Shown: piece after piece, positions 6,753 through 17,014 of the stretch
Layout of the letters: each line of letters starts with the position of its first letter
How positions within the stretch are numbered: the stretch's first letter is position 1
DNA from: Podochytrium sp. JEL0797
Taxonomy: Eukaryota > Chytridiomycota > Chytridiomycetes > Chytridiales > Chytriomycetaceae
Direction: 5' to 3'
Assembly: GCA_027596195.1 (NCBI GenBank)
Contig: JADGJG010000532.1
Location: 1 to 17,034 of the forward strand
Length of the DNA stretch: 17,034 bases
Position numbers and translations under genes: made by a program
The notes under the pieces: generated by a model
What the model was told of the DNA's origin: nothing
Database searches by the model: none
The model's input: only the letters and a program-made list of their open reading frames with translations

Positions 6753-8498
6753 TCATTCAGAAACATGAGCCTCAAAGTATTCACCATAGAGTTCTAATGT
6801 GACAAAGAGAAATGCAATGAGTTTTTTTACACTCCCCCACAAAAAAAGCCAAAAAACAAAACAAACCTTCATGTCGTTTCGGCAACAACACCTCCACAAC
6901 CTCCAAATGCGCTTCTACAACCTTCCTCTCCTCCACACTCATCACTTGCCTCTTCTTCACAAAAAACCACCACAATGTAAACGCAAACACGGACGCCGCG
7001 AGGGTGTACGCGATGGATTTCCATGCCATCTCGCGTACGAGTTCATCCACAACAAACAACACGCTTGTGACGAGTTCGCCGCCAACTCCCAATATTTCGG
7101 GTCCCTTGGATTCCACGAGGCCGTTCAGGAGGCGGAATACGCCGACGGAAATGAGGAGGAGGAACGGCGTCACAGCCATCGAGAGCAGGAAACATCCCTA
7201 CAAAAAAAAACGAAAGGGATGAGTAAAGGTACCATGCCACAAGCGAAAATCCTCACCCTCCCAATATCACGCTTATTAAACCTCCTCGCCGCATCATCCG
7301 CTTCCACACGTTCCTTAACAGCCTTCGCAATCCTACCACAATCCTTCTTCAACGCCCCCAGCGACTTTTGCACACCCTGCGCGATCGTCGCGTCAATCGT
7401 CGCGAGGACACCGTTGATGTGGTTTCGGACGGGGATGCTCGCGTTCGCGGGGATCGGGATGAAAATGGGTGGGATGTCGAGCGAGAATTGGCGGTCACGA
7501 ATGCGGTGGGTGAGGGATTGGGCGATTTGGATGAGTACTTTTTGGCGGTCGGATTCGTCTGGGATCTATTTTTTTTTGATTTCCGCGCACGCGCGGGGAG
7601 GGGGGGGGGGCGCTTAGAAAAAAAAACGCGTGCTCAGAGTTTTCAGCAACACGCATACCGTATCCGCTTTCGAGAGGTAAAAGAAAATCTTGTGTCCTTG
7701 CTTCTCACAAACCGCTTCCACAACATTCATGGTCCGTTCGCACAACGCTTGACCGATTGGATCAAAGAACGAAAACACGAGATCCGCTTCCCCCGCCAAC
7801 TCAATCAACACGCGTTCTGGGTCAAAAGGGTACTTGACCCCGCCGTCGACTAACCCAGGTGAATCAATGAACGTGATGAGGTCAAAGTTCCTCGCGGAGG
7901 AAGGCACGATTTCGGTAGAGAGCGCGGGGAGGACGCCTTTCCCTTCCCCGATTGGTTTTAGTTGGGGAAAGAGTTGACAGGTGGCTGGGCCGCCAAAGGT
8001 TTCGCGTTTTTTTCCCGAGGTGATGAGTGTGAATGAGGTGGTTTCGATGGCGACGGAGGTCTTCTGGACGGGGAAATCAATGAACCAGTTGATGAAACTC
8101 GATTTTCCGGCCGAATGATTTCCTAGAAGGAGAATCCAAATCTTTCGTTTGGGTGCGGAAACGGCGGGGACGTTGTACAGCTTCGCGAGGTGCACGAGGC
8201 CGAGGCCGTCCATGTCGTATTGGAGCAGATCCGCGTCCTTTTCGAGGATCCCCGCAGCGGGTTTATCGTCTCCATTTCCGGATACGAGTTCTTCAGTGAG
8301 GCCGTGGGCGGAGCCTTGGTAGAATCGAAACACAGTTTCGAGAATGCGGTGTGACGTGTCGTGGGAGTGGGTTGATTTGCGGGTGTGGGTGGGTGAGTCG
8401 GGTGTGGAGGTGGTAGGGGATGCGAGGGGTTCCCAGGTTGGCTCGGAATCTGCTCGGGTGGGAGAGCGGGAGGGGGATTTGTTGGACTTCGGCGGCAT
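6753..8498 (-). CDS. Dynamin-superfamily GTPase with two C-terminal transmembrane segments
   Basis: Four exons on the minus strand: 8498-7659, 7565-7257, 7197-6867, 6793-6753; 1521 nt, 506 aa. Introns are 93, 59 and 73 bp, all GT-AG and phase-consistent. The N-terminus is a Ser/Pro/Thr-rich disordered stretch (residues 1-48). The G domain follows: P-loop GNHSAGKSS (126-134), switch-I-region VAIETTSFT (149-157), DSPGLVDGG (212-220, Walker B/G3) and SKAD (276-279) in the G4 position. SKADTIPDESDRQKV spans the first junction, which supports that intron. Two hydrophobic helices (about 385-406 and 444-463) form a hairpin-like anchor, followed by a charged tail. The layout suggests a membrane-remodelling GTPase, EHD/mitofusin-like in outline, but I cannot place it in a named subfamily. 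The start is the first ATG; an upstream extension would have to use TTG. The first intron holds a run of ten C in its pyrimidine region. Confidence 0.85.
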
Positions 8499-8524
8499 GC
8501 GAGTTTTTTGTTTTTTGTTGAAAA
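8499..8524. promoter_or_regulatory. 26-bp divergent start-codon spacer
   Basis: Only 26 bases separate the GTPase ATG (8498, minus) from the CSL4 ATG (8525, plus); the spacer is T-rich on the plus strand. Promoter elements and 5' UTRs must reach into the opposite gene, so the two transcripts overlap or have almost no leader. Confidence 0.6.
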
Positions 8525-9442
8525 ATGACAGCACAGGTTGTGACACCGGGCGAGCGGCTGGGATTGGCGGGAGAGTTCTTTGGTGAGTGGTTTCATTTGG
8601 GGAGGAGTGAAGCGTTGGATTAATAGGAAATAATAGCATCCACGGGAACCTGCGAGATTGGGGATCACATATTCGCAACAGTCGTTGGAACAACAACTGT
8701 CTCCAAGAGTGCGGATGGAGACGTATGTTCTATCTTGATTCATCATCCACTACCTTCGCTCACTCCGGGCCGAACCCACACACAGCTCGACATCATCCAA
8801 GTCATCCCGACCTCCAAGAAGAATACAAAAGCATCCATCCCAGACGTGTCTGCCATCGTAACAGGAAAAGTGCTGCGTGTGAATCAGCGGCAAGCAACCC
8901 TGGCGATTATGGTCGTTGGAGACGCTCCCACGACGGACAATTTCCAGGGAATCATTCGCGTGCAGGATGTGAGGGCGACGGAGCGGGACAAGATTCAGAT
9001 TTATAATTGTTTTAGGCCGGGTGATATTGTGAGGTATGGGGGGTTTTGGTGTTGGTGTTGGTGTGTATGAGGAAGGAGCGAATTCGCGAATGCTAATTTC
9101 GTTGTGTACGCGAACTTCCATCGACAGGGCTGAAGTCATTTCCCTCGGTGATGCGCGATCATACTACCTGTCGACAGCAAAGAACGAATTGGGAGTGATT
9201 CTGGCCACGAGTGTCGCAGGTGCGTTTTTCTCCCATCGGCTGTAAAATAGTGGTGGTTCTCAAAGTTACTTTAACAGGACACACAATGGTTCCCATCTCG
9301 TGGGAGCAGATGGTTTGCCCAGTGACCAAGGTATGCGGAGGATTCTGGTTCGATGTGGAGGATTCTGACGTCTTTTTATTAGGCAGTTGAGAATCGCAAA
9401 TGTGCCAAGCCCGTGGCGATTGGAGAAACAACACAGCAATAA
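8525..9442 (+). CDS. CSL4: Exosome complex component CSL4 (EXOSC1)
   Basis: Five exons: 8525-8582, 8637-9033, 9128-9219, 9278-9330, 9383-9442; 660 nt, 219 aa. Introns are 54, 94, 58 and 52 bp, GT-AG with consistent phases. CSL4 is one of the three S1/KH cap proteins of the RNA exosome and helps guide RNA to its nucleases. The N-terminal strand domain shows [13 protein letters not shown] and [11 protein letters not shown]. The S1 domain shows [48 protein letters not shown] and [15 protein letters not shown]. The C-terminal part has [14 protein letters not shown] and ENRKCAKP, as in fungal CSL4. The first exon is short but supplies the family's PGE motif and the correct phase, which decides the start. 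AATAAA overlaps the stop codon (9438-9443), so the 3' UTR is probably very short. Confidence 0.93.
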
Positions 9443-9691
9443 AATGAATATTCTTCTTTTTCTGATAATATTGAGAAGTTCGTTCGTGATTGTGGGAAAC
9501 GTTTTGCAAAAGTCCGAAACTTCCAAAGCGCAGCACACGAAACTCTCCCATCCCTACCACAGGACAATCCCACCACAGGACCAACAGTAGTGAGTACTTT
9601 CTCGTAGTGTGCCCATGTATCCAAAGCACCAACAACCCACCTCGACTCGATCCAGACAACTCAACCCGCAGCACTTTGATAACCAACAACG
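9443..9691 (+). other. Promoter and leader region of the CLASP gene
   Basis: Between the CSL4 stop and the CLASP start. The last part is C/A-rich, like other leaders here. A GTGAGTAC donor-like string lies near 9590, so a 5'-UTR intron is possible. No gene was seen. Confidence 0.35.
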
Positions 9692-12600
9692 ATGCTTTCC
9701 GCTGCAAAGGTACCACCTCTCTCCTAGTGATTCACCCGCTAATCCAACCAGGCCGAAGCCGAAATCGCCCTAGTTCTCTCTGCCTTTGCGCACAAGGAGA
9801 CCGAGGAGACCTGGATCCGGATGGATGACCAAATCAACAAGTTTGTGGTTGTTGCCAGGGACTCTTCGCACCTGCCAATGTTTGCCCAGCTTGTGCGCAA
9901 GATCAAGGCGCCAATCTGCGTGGCCGTAAGTATTTACACTCCTGAGAAAAAAGAAAAGGAATACTCATATTACAAACTACTCATCTCCAATAATACAAAC
10001 AGCTCAATTCCGAACGCACGCGCTTCTCTCGCACCGGAATGCTCCTCTGCGAAACCCTCGCCGAATCGCAACAAGAACGATTCGAAGTCCTGGCCGACTT
10101 TATCCTGCCCGCCTTACTCCGCCTCTGCACGAGAGCCAACAAGGTCATTGTCACGTCCGCAAACAACTCCCTCAAAGTCATTATTGACCACGCTAAAGTC
10201 CCGTCCCTCGTGGTTCTTTTGGCTGAACACATTTGCACACCTTCTCCATCGAAAACGCTGCGCATCTCGTCGGCGGAATGTTTGAATCGCATTTTGGACG
10301 CGAATTCGGGGTCGAGGTTGGAGAAATACGTGGAATCGATTGAAGCGGCCATTCGGAGTGGAACCGTAGATTCGACCCCGGAAGTCAGAGGATTGATGAA
10401 GGAATCCTTTGAACTGTACAAGGACCTGTTCCCTATCCGTTTGGATGCGTGAGTTTCATTTTCTTTTTCGCATTCCTCGACTCGGAATTACTGAATTCCG
10501 CATCCCTTCCTGCAGATTCATCGCGTCTCTTCCCGACATGGCCGCCAAATACCTCAAAGTCAACAGATCCGGTGGATTTGTCCCATCCTCCTCCACCATC
10601 CGCAAACCCCCTCCCCGTCCAAGAGTCCCAACCGGCACCAGCGTCACCAGCGTCGCGTCGTCCTCCGGTCCGTCTCGTCAACCGATTGTTCGCACCGCAA
10701 CAGTAACACCCGACAACTATTCCGTATCTTCGAGACAGGAGGATGACGACACGCGTTCTTTGGCTTCCGAAACGCCGTCTTTTGGTGTGGAAATGGATGA
10801 AGCCGAGTCGGGACCGAAGCTTCGATCTAAGCCTTTGTTGGAGTTGAAGGGAGACGCTGTGGGGAAGACGCAGAGACCTGCTACTATTCCGCACCATATG
10901 GGGGAGGGTGTTTCAGCCGCGAGGAGGTTGGTTGTCGAAAAGCCGAGTAAGTTTTTTTCTCTCAAATTCCAGTGAATTCTCGATTTTAATGCAAACTTTT
11001 TTGCAGAAGAAGCGGGATTGGCGTCTGTTCCACTCAGTGAACACATTGGAGGCGCAAAACGCGTATTCAGAGAATCCAAACCGAGTGCGAGTGTCACCGC
11101 TACCAACATGGGACCTGCTCTCTCGAAAGCGAAAGCTATGCGCGTCCCTGCTGCATCCGTTGCCCCCGCCGCCGAACCAGTCGATCATCTCGATTCCACC
11201 ACTCCCCGTCCTCCCGTTCGCACTGCATCAGCCGTACCACCCGCCAAAGACCACAAACCCGTCAAACGCACCACCACCACCGCACTCCCACCCCCGCGTC
11301 CCACCTCCCGAGCTTCAATCACCAAACACGAACCTCTCGACGTCTTGTCCGTCACGCGGCGCCTCAAAAACTCGGACTGGACCATCCGTCTCACTGCCCT
11401 TGAAACAATTACCGCTCACATCCAATCCGCGTCGCTCGAATCGGCGACACCTGCGCTTGTGGCGGATGTGCGTGGGAAGGCGGGGAAGTGCGTTGAGTGT
11501 CTCCTTGTTGGGCTTGCGGACAATCAGAGCAAATGCATCTCGGCGGGGCTTACGGGACTTGTTGGGATTCTGAGAAGTGAGTTTGCGGGGGTGGAGATGA
11601 TGGACGCCATCGTCCCCCGTGTCGCCGCGATTTTGTACCACCAACCACATAAATCCAAACCCGCGGTCGTGGCGCTCGCGAAGGAGGTGCAACAGGCTGC
11701 GGTCGAGTCGTTTGGGGTCGAAGCGTGTGCGGCGGCGTGTGTGCATGCGGTGCATAACCCTGAGTTTGGGAAGGTTGTAAAAGTGAGGGGTGGGTGTGTA
11801 GGGATGTTGGCGGAGATGAGTGACGGGGAGTGGGGGGGAGTGGTGGCTGCGAAACCGATGAGTTGAGTTTTTGCATTTGAGTGAGAGGGTGTGAGTACTA
11901 AACCTTGTTTTTGTGAGCAGATATGAAATTGTACATGACGCGGTTGCTGTCTCAAGCGATTGACACGGATGCGACTATTCAGAAGGGGCTTAAGACTTGT
12001 TTGGCGGGGTTGCATGCTGTTGCGCCGGACGCGTTTTGGGCGGCTTGGGGGGGTGCGAAGCCCGTGGAAAAAAAGGCTGTGAATGCGTTGTTTTTGACGA
12101 GTGATATTGCGTTTAGTGGGAAGGAGTTGGAGGCTGCCAAAAAGGTGATAAGCCGAAACTCTGTTTCCGTGTGTGTGACATGTGTATTGAGCGTTTTCTG
12201 TTGGTGATGCACAGACTCAGCCCGGCGGTCTCTCCACCACCCCTTTGAACCAAGTACCAACCACGCCTCAGTCACAACCCACATCTACCCCACACAAACC
12301 TACCACCACCACCACCGCCAAACACGCATTCCATCGCATGGTGTCCTCTGATCAAAAAGAACGTCCAGCACGTGTCAAGGATTACAGCGTCCCCGCCACG
12401 TCTCCCCTCCGCGGCTTTGAAGACGAATCCGATGAACTTACGGCTACACCTTCCGCGTCGAGACTCATGCAACCGTGGCCTGTGGCGCTTTTGGGTGGTG
12501 AGACCGTCGATGAAGGGGGTGTTGAGCAGGTTGTGACGCGTGAGTATGTGTCTGCGGTGGATGTTTGCGATGAAATGGATGTCGACGACGCCATGAGGCA

Positions 12601-14159
12601 TGGGGAAGAAGAAGAATTGCAGAGTCATGAAGGGACCGGGTTGGATGAATCGAGTCCCATGGAGTCCGACAATGAAGAGCATGCTGCTCATGACCTCGAA
12701 ACAAGCAGCTGTGGGACGGGGAGGGAGTCGATTGATGAGGAGTATATTCGTCCTTCTGCCACCGCGGCTGGGACGAGTGATGCTCATAGCATGCTTGAGC
12801 GGTTGAATGGGTCTGAATTTGTGTCGCCCTTGTCTCCGAAGCGACCTAGCGCAGCGGGGGTAGAGGGGATGAGAACGCCGATGCCGAGTTTCGGGGGATC
12901 CCGGTTGCCAACCATCAGTGGTGGGGCGTCGACTTCCAAGGTTCATCGAACGTCTGGGGTTGGATCGTTCCTTGCACGGCCGGCGCATTTGAATATGCCG
13001 AATACGACGGGAAAGATGGCGTTTTCGATTGGGAGTGCTTGTGTTGGTGGGGTGCGTGGGGAAGTCAAGAGTGGTGGGTTGGCGGTGGTGGATGTGGAAC
13101 CGGGTGTGAGTGCGGAATCGGTGGATGCGGTGAAAGAGGTGGTTATTTTGAAAGAGGCGCTTGGGGAGGGTGGAGAGGGGATTGATGGTGGGGTGCATGA
13201 GGTGGTTATTTTGAAAGAGGCGATTGTAGACGGGCCCACCAAGATTCTTTCCTTCGGCGAGACGACTGTGATTCCTGGGGATGCGGGTGAAGTGTGTGGG
13301 GTCGATCGGGCGGCTGTTTTGGAAGATGTGGTGGTGGGTGGGACGTTGGAGGATTTGTGGGTGTTTTTTCAGGATGAGAGGAATTTGGATGCGGTTGAGG
13401 GGAGGTTGGGGGTGGTGGTTGATATGGTGGTGGGAGAGGCGAGGACGGTGGAGGTGGGGGTGGTGAGTTGTTTTTTTGGTTTTTTTTGACTGGTGAATAC
13501 TGATCGGGTGATATAGGCGGTTGATATTTTGCAGTATGGAGTTTCGGTTTTGCAGACTCTGATTGAGTATTTCACGGTCGATTCGCGTGCTTTGGATATT
13601 CTGATGGCGGCACTGTTGTTTGAGTCGAAGGCGATTGTGAGTGGATTCCCTCTCCATCCCCGCAATCTCTCTAACAACATGAATTATAAAATAGGGAACG
13701 AATGACCGTCTCGAAATCGAATACGACGTCACGACATGTCTCTCGACATTTGAGCAAACTTTTGACGCCAAAAAGATCCTCACGTGTTCCCTCCACATGC
13801 TTGAATCTACTCTTCCAGCTCCAACGCTTCAAATGCAGCAGCGATGCTTCCACCTCGCGACTCACGCGTTGCAAGAAGCTCAACGTATCGAAGGCAACGG
13901 GTCCGATGATGTTTTATTCGGCGCTGAGGATGGTGCTGCTGAGGATGACTTTTGGACGCGGTGGGTTCCTGTTGTGGTGGATGGATTGGATGCCAAGGAG
14001 GCGGAGGTGCGGAGGGTCGCGTTTGAGTTTTGCGTGGCGGTTTGTGCGCGGAAAGGAGGGGAGGTGGCGGAGATGGTGTTTGAGGGTGTGAAGGTGCGGA
14101 GGGGAGTTTGTGGGGAAGTTGTGGTGAGGCAGATGGTGGGGAGGAGTCTTGAAGTTTGA
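9692..14159 (+). CDS. CLASP/Stu1-family microtubule-associated protein (TOG domains)
   Basis: Nine exons: 9692-9709, 9752-9925, 10003-10448, 10516-10946, 11007-11861, 11921-12144, 12215-13462, 13517-13636, 13695-14159; 3981 nt, 1326 aa. All junctions keep frame; the donor at 11862 (GTTGAG) is weak. CLASPs promote microtubule rescue and stabilise spindle and cortical plus ends. Residues 1-230 form the first TOG/CLASP_N array (FAHKETEETW at the start; FELYKDLFPIRLDAF near 205-220). A Ser/Pro-rich linker follows. A second TOG domain spans about 465-715 (LDVLSVTRRLKNSDWTIRL, then DNQSKCISAGLTGLVGIL). A long acidic and Ser-rich linker (720-1090) contains SRLP (945-948), like an EB1-binding SxIP site. 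A C-terminal helical domain covers about 1090-1326. The first exon is only 18 nt (MLSAAK). The exon pattern is inferred, and a 5' coding extension cannot be excluded. Confidence 0.88.
13136..13222 (+). repeat. Direct repeat inside the CLASP linker
   Basis: A perfect 24-base repeat (13136-13159 and 13199-13222, 63 bases apart, so in frame) encodes EVVILKEA twice. It lies in the G-rich end of exon 7 and probably arose by a small in-frame duplication that has since diverged between the copies. Confidence 0.75.
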
Positions 14160-14331
14160 TGTTTTTTCTTTTGTAATATGATTATTGGTTTGTTTTTGGA
14201 AATGGCTTATAAGCACTGGGGGGCCGGGAGGGGTCATTCGCGAAACGCGTGCGCCTGCAGGCAATTAATGCGTCGCACGTGACCCGCTTGTTTTGATTAA
14301 AAAAAGGGAGGGGGACAAATTCATTGCGCAA
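14160..14331 (+). promoter_or_regulatory. Spacer and promoter of methyltransferase gene A
   Basis: Between the CLASP stop and the ATG at 14332. It contains ACGCGT (14245-14250, the MCB-type core), CACGTG (14276-14281, E-box) and an A-rich TTGATTAAAAAAA string (14293-14305). A near copy of that string lies upstream of gene B. Whether any of these sites is used is unknown. Confidence 0.35.
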
Positions 14332-15753
14332 ATGGGAAACAGCTACTCTACGGCTCGCCGGGACATTGAAGAGCAGAGAAAGCAGTATCAAGTCCGCAAA
14401 TCTGCTAAGGCGACCGCTGCAAAGGTCGCGATTGAGAAGGCTCAAACGGGTGAGGATGTGATCAACTGTGATGAATATTGCACCTCCCCCCAATTTGATT
14501 TCTGAACTGCCGAAATGGATTGATAGTCGCTGCGACTTGGAGACCTGAAGACGCGGAGGGAGACAGAACGTACCATGCGATCGAAGAAAGTGCTTACATT
14601 CTGCCCAATGATGAGCGGGAGCAAGATCGTCTTGAATTGCAGGTTCGTTTTCTTTGTCTCACCGATTAATGCAGAATGACTGATATATTATGCAGAGTAC
14701 CATCTTGGCGATGGCGTTTGGCCATTTCGCAGTCAGTCCAGCCGCGAGAGCCTTGATCAAAACTCCCAACGTCAAAGTGTTGGATATCGGATGTGCTAAC
14801 GGAGCGTGGATGGATTCACTGTTTACTTACGAAGGGGGGCTCGATTGTGAATATCATGGAGTGGTGAGCAAAGGCTCATTATGATTTGGTCGGTATTCCC
14901 ACTGACAAGGGAACAACAGGACATTTCTGAAGACACGCACACCTGGATGCCCGTAAGTGGAGCCAAATTCAAGAAGGCAAACGTGTTGGAACGCCTTCCC
15001 TGTGAGTGCCTTCTTGAGCCTTCCAACAAAATAAACTCACTCACAACGCGTGCACACAACCCCACAGACGACGACAATGAATTCGATTACGTCCACATGC
15101 GTCTTCTGATTGGCGGGATTCCCAAATCCAAATGGGTTCAAGCGATCCAAGAGTTGCTTCGCGTTACGAAACCGGGGGGGTGTATTGAATTGTGTGAAAT
15201 GGATGGGCTTAGTTTGAATGATGGGCCTGCGTCGAAAGCTATTAATGATCCAGGTAAACTCAATCTTTTGAGGATAATCAAGATGATTAATGATCTTTTT
15301 TGCGGTTGCAAAGCTGTGGCGGCGACTGTGAATCGCGGACTCGATTTGTACATTGGTGAGTTTTTGTACCCCCAAGGCCGTGGTTCTTACATGGCAAAAC
15401 AACGTACACAGGATCTCACTTGAAAGGCTACGTCACCACAGCCGGAGAAGGAACCGTGATCGACATTGAAAGCAAGACGGTTTCTGTGCCTCTCGGATGG
15501 AACGGAAAAATTGTATGTTTCCAAGCTACATTCGCGTTCCCTTCTTTTTTAACTCCTCCATAAATGATATTAGGGTGAGATGGCTCTCAGGAATGGTGCA
15601 CAAGTGTTTGTCGCGATGGGTGGTTGGATGTGTCGAGTGTTGGGTGTGCAAAAGGAAGAATGGGATGCGATGGTTGGAAAAGCTGCAAAGGAGTGGCCAG
15701 AGACGAAGGCGTATGTGAATTATACGGCTGTTTGGGCCCGGAAGGCTCTGTGA
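14332..15753 (+). CDS. SAM-dependent methyltransferase, fungal LaeA/TAM-like family (copy A)
   Basis: Seven exons: 14332-14449, 14527-14642, 14696-14863, 14920-15001, 15068-15355, 15412-15512, 15574-15753; 1053 nt, 350 aa. Introns are 53-77 bp and all phases fit. Family signatures in order: GDRTYHAIEESAYILPNDER and EQDRLELQ before the fold, motif I VLDIGCANGAW, GVDISEDTH (acidic loop), ANVLERLPYDDDNEFDYVHM, then ELLRVTKPGGCIELCEMDG (motif IV and after) and a C-terminal PLGWNGKIGE. This large fungal family methylates substrates that are mostly unknown. The N-terminus MGNSYS fits the N-myristoylation pattern (Gly2, Ser6) and leads into a basic, Lys/Ala-rich helix, suggesting membrane attachment. 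The exon 1 to exon 2 junction is the least certain, because that part is poorly conserved. A decayed copy follows directly. Confidence 0.82.
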
Positions 15754-15935
15754 ACCGATATGCCGGATCTGAGATTCACTCTTGCTGATTTGAAAAGATC
15801 AATTAAATCTGAACATTTATAGAAAGGTTAGACAATCCTTTACGTTTCCGGAAGTTGGAATTTTATGTTTTTTGTTATTGATTGGGCGATTACTGATTCG
15901 TAAGTTTTGTTTGATTAAAAAATGGGGGACATTAG
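15754..15935 (+). other. Spacer between methyltransferase copies A and B
   Basis: AT-rich spacer with the 3' flank of copy A (AATTAAA near 15800). At 15911-15930 TTGATTAAAAAATGGGGGAC resembles 14293-14316 upstream of copy A, so part of the promoter was duplicated too. Copy A's first exon (MGNSYS) has no counterpart here. The ATG at 15922 opens a frame that is out of phase with the methyltransferase. Confidence 0.45.
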
Positions 15936-17011
15936 TGGAGATCCGAAGACGCCGAGGGAGACAGAACGTACCACGCCATCAAGGACAATACCTACCTGCT
16001 GCCAAATGACAAGCGCGAACAAGATCGTCTTGATCTGCAGGTCTGTTTTTCCTCACAACATATTTCTCCATAGAACAACATTTTTGCAATGGCGTTTGGC
16101 CATTTCGCCGTCAGTCCAGCCGCTAGAGCCTTCATCAAAACGCCCAATGTCAAAGTATTGGATATCGGATGTGTTAACAGCGCGTGGATGGACTCACTAT
16201 TCACGCAAGCATTTTTTAACGTCAAAAACAGAACATCTCTGAAGACACGCACACGTGGAGACCCGTCAGTGGCGCTAAATTCAAGAAAGCAAACGTGTTG
16301 GAACGTTTGCCCTGTGAGTCTTCGCACACTTTCATACATGGTTAGGTAGCTGCTTCTTGAGTTCGATTTCTCACAGACAACGACAACGAATTCAAATACG
16401 TTCACATGCGAATGATCTTTGGCTCGATTCCAAAAACCCAATGGGTTCATGCAATCAAGGAGGCGATTCACGTCTGCCAGCCCAATGGAATCATTGAATT
16501 GTGCTAAATTGATATTCAAATTTTGAGCTCGGGCCTAGCCACTTGCGTGTTCTTACTCCAGGTATGGTGAAGTGGAGGAGAAAGATTGAATTTTTAAATT
16601 ATTTTTAGGTCTCACAAAAAAAACATTTTGGCTGGTGAGTTTCGCCGCCATCAGATCGAAATCATAATCATCATTTCTTCCAGGAACCATTTGAGAGACT
16701 ACATCACTGCTGCAGGAGAAGGGAAGCTCACGAATTTCGAAAGCAAGACTGTTTCGATCCCGTTGGGTGGAATGGTCGAATTGTACGTGTTTCATCGGTT
16801 ATACATCAAATTCTAATCATTTTTTAAGGGTAAGCTGATGTCCAAGGATGCCGAAGAAGTCTATCGCACGATGGGAGGCTTCATGACCAAGGTTCTCGGA
16901 ATCGAGCAGCAGGAATGGTTTGCGATGGTTGATCGGGCCGTGGAAGAATGGCCCCAAACCGAAGCTTTCCAAAATTTTACGGCCGTTTGGTCGCAAAAGG
17001 CGAGAATGTGA
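15936..17011 (+). pseudogene. Decayed tandem copy (B) of the SAM methyltransferase
   Basis: Exon-by-exon homology to copy A is clear. 15936-16040 holds GDRTYHAIKDNTYLLPNDKR; 16074 to about 16207 holds VLDIGCVNSAW; 16232-16313 holds NISEDTHTW to LERLP; 16377-16504 holds EFKYVHMRMIFGSIPKTQW to IIELC; 16685 to about 16783 holds NHLRDYITAAGEG; 16829-17011 ends in TGA. Breaks: no start exon; about 12 codons and the donor lost after DSLFT (near 16207); GAA replaced by TAA at 16505-16507; most of the block matching 15189-15355 missing or scrambled; single-base losses near 16684 and 16768 that shift frame. The apparent intron 16041-16073 is only 33 bp. The last exon is intact, so decay may be fairly recent or a shortened product is conceivable. 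Confidence 0.75.
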
Positions 17012-17014
17012 ACT

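Larger units (their letters stand above)
14293..17011 (+). repeat. Tandem gene duplication (methyltransferase A and B)
   Basis: Two head-to-tail units start at the TTGATTAAAAAA string (14293 and 15911) and end at the gene stops (15753 and 17011). Exon order and splice sites match; copy B is shorter by deletions. Only a promoter remnant and exons 2-7 are present in B. Confidence 0.7.

Noticed and set aside
8499..8696. Upstream extension of the GTPase protein to 8696
   Set aside because: The only start there is TTG, and the added sequence is antisense to CSL4 exons 1 and 2.
12272..13798. 508-codon open frame on the minus strand
   Set aside because: It lies antisense to the well-supported CLASP exon 7 and beyond. 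It is open because G-ending codons on the plus strand leave few stops opposite. Its translation is His/Arg/Pro-rich without any motif.
15922..16242. ATG at 15922 as the start of methyltransferase copy B
   Set aside because: This frame is one base out of phase with the conserved GDRTYH segment, so it does not encode the methyltransferase.
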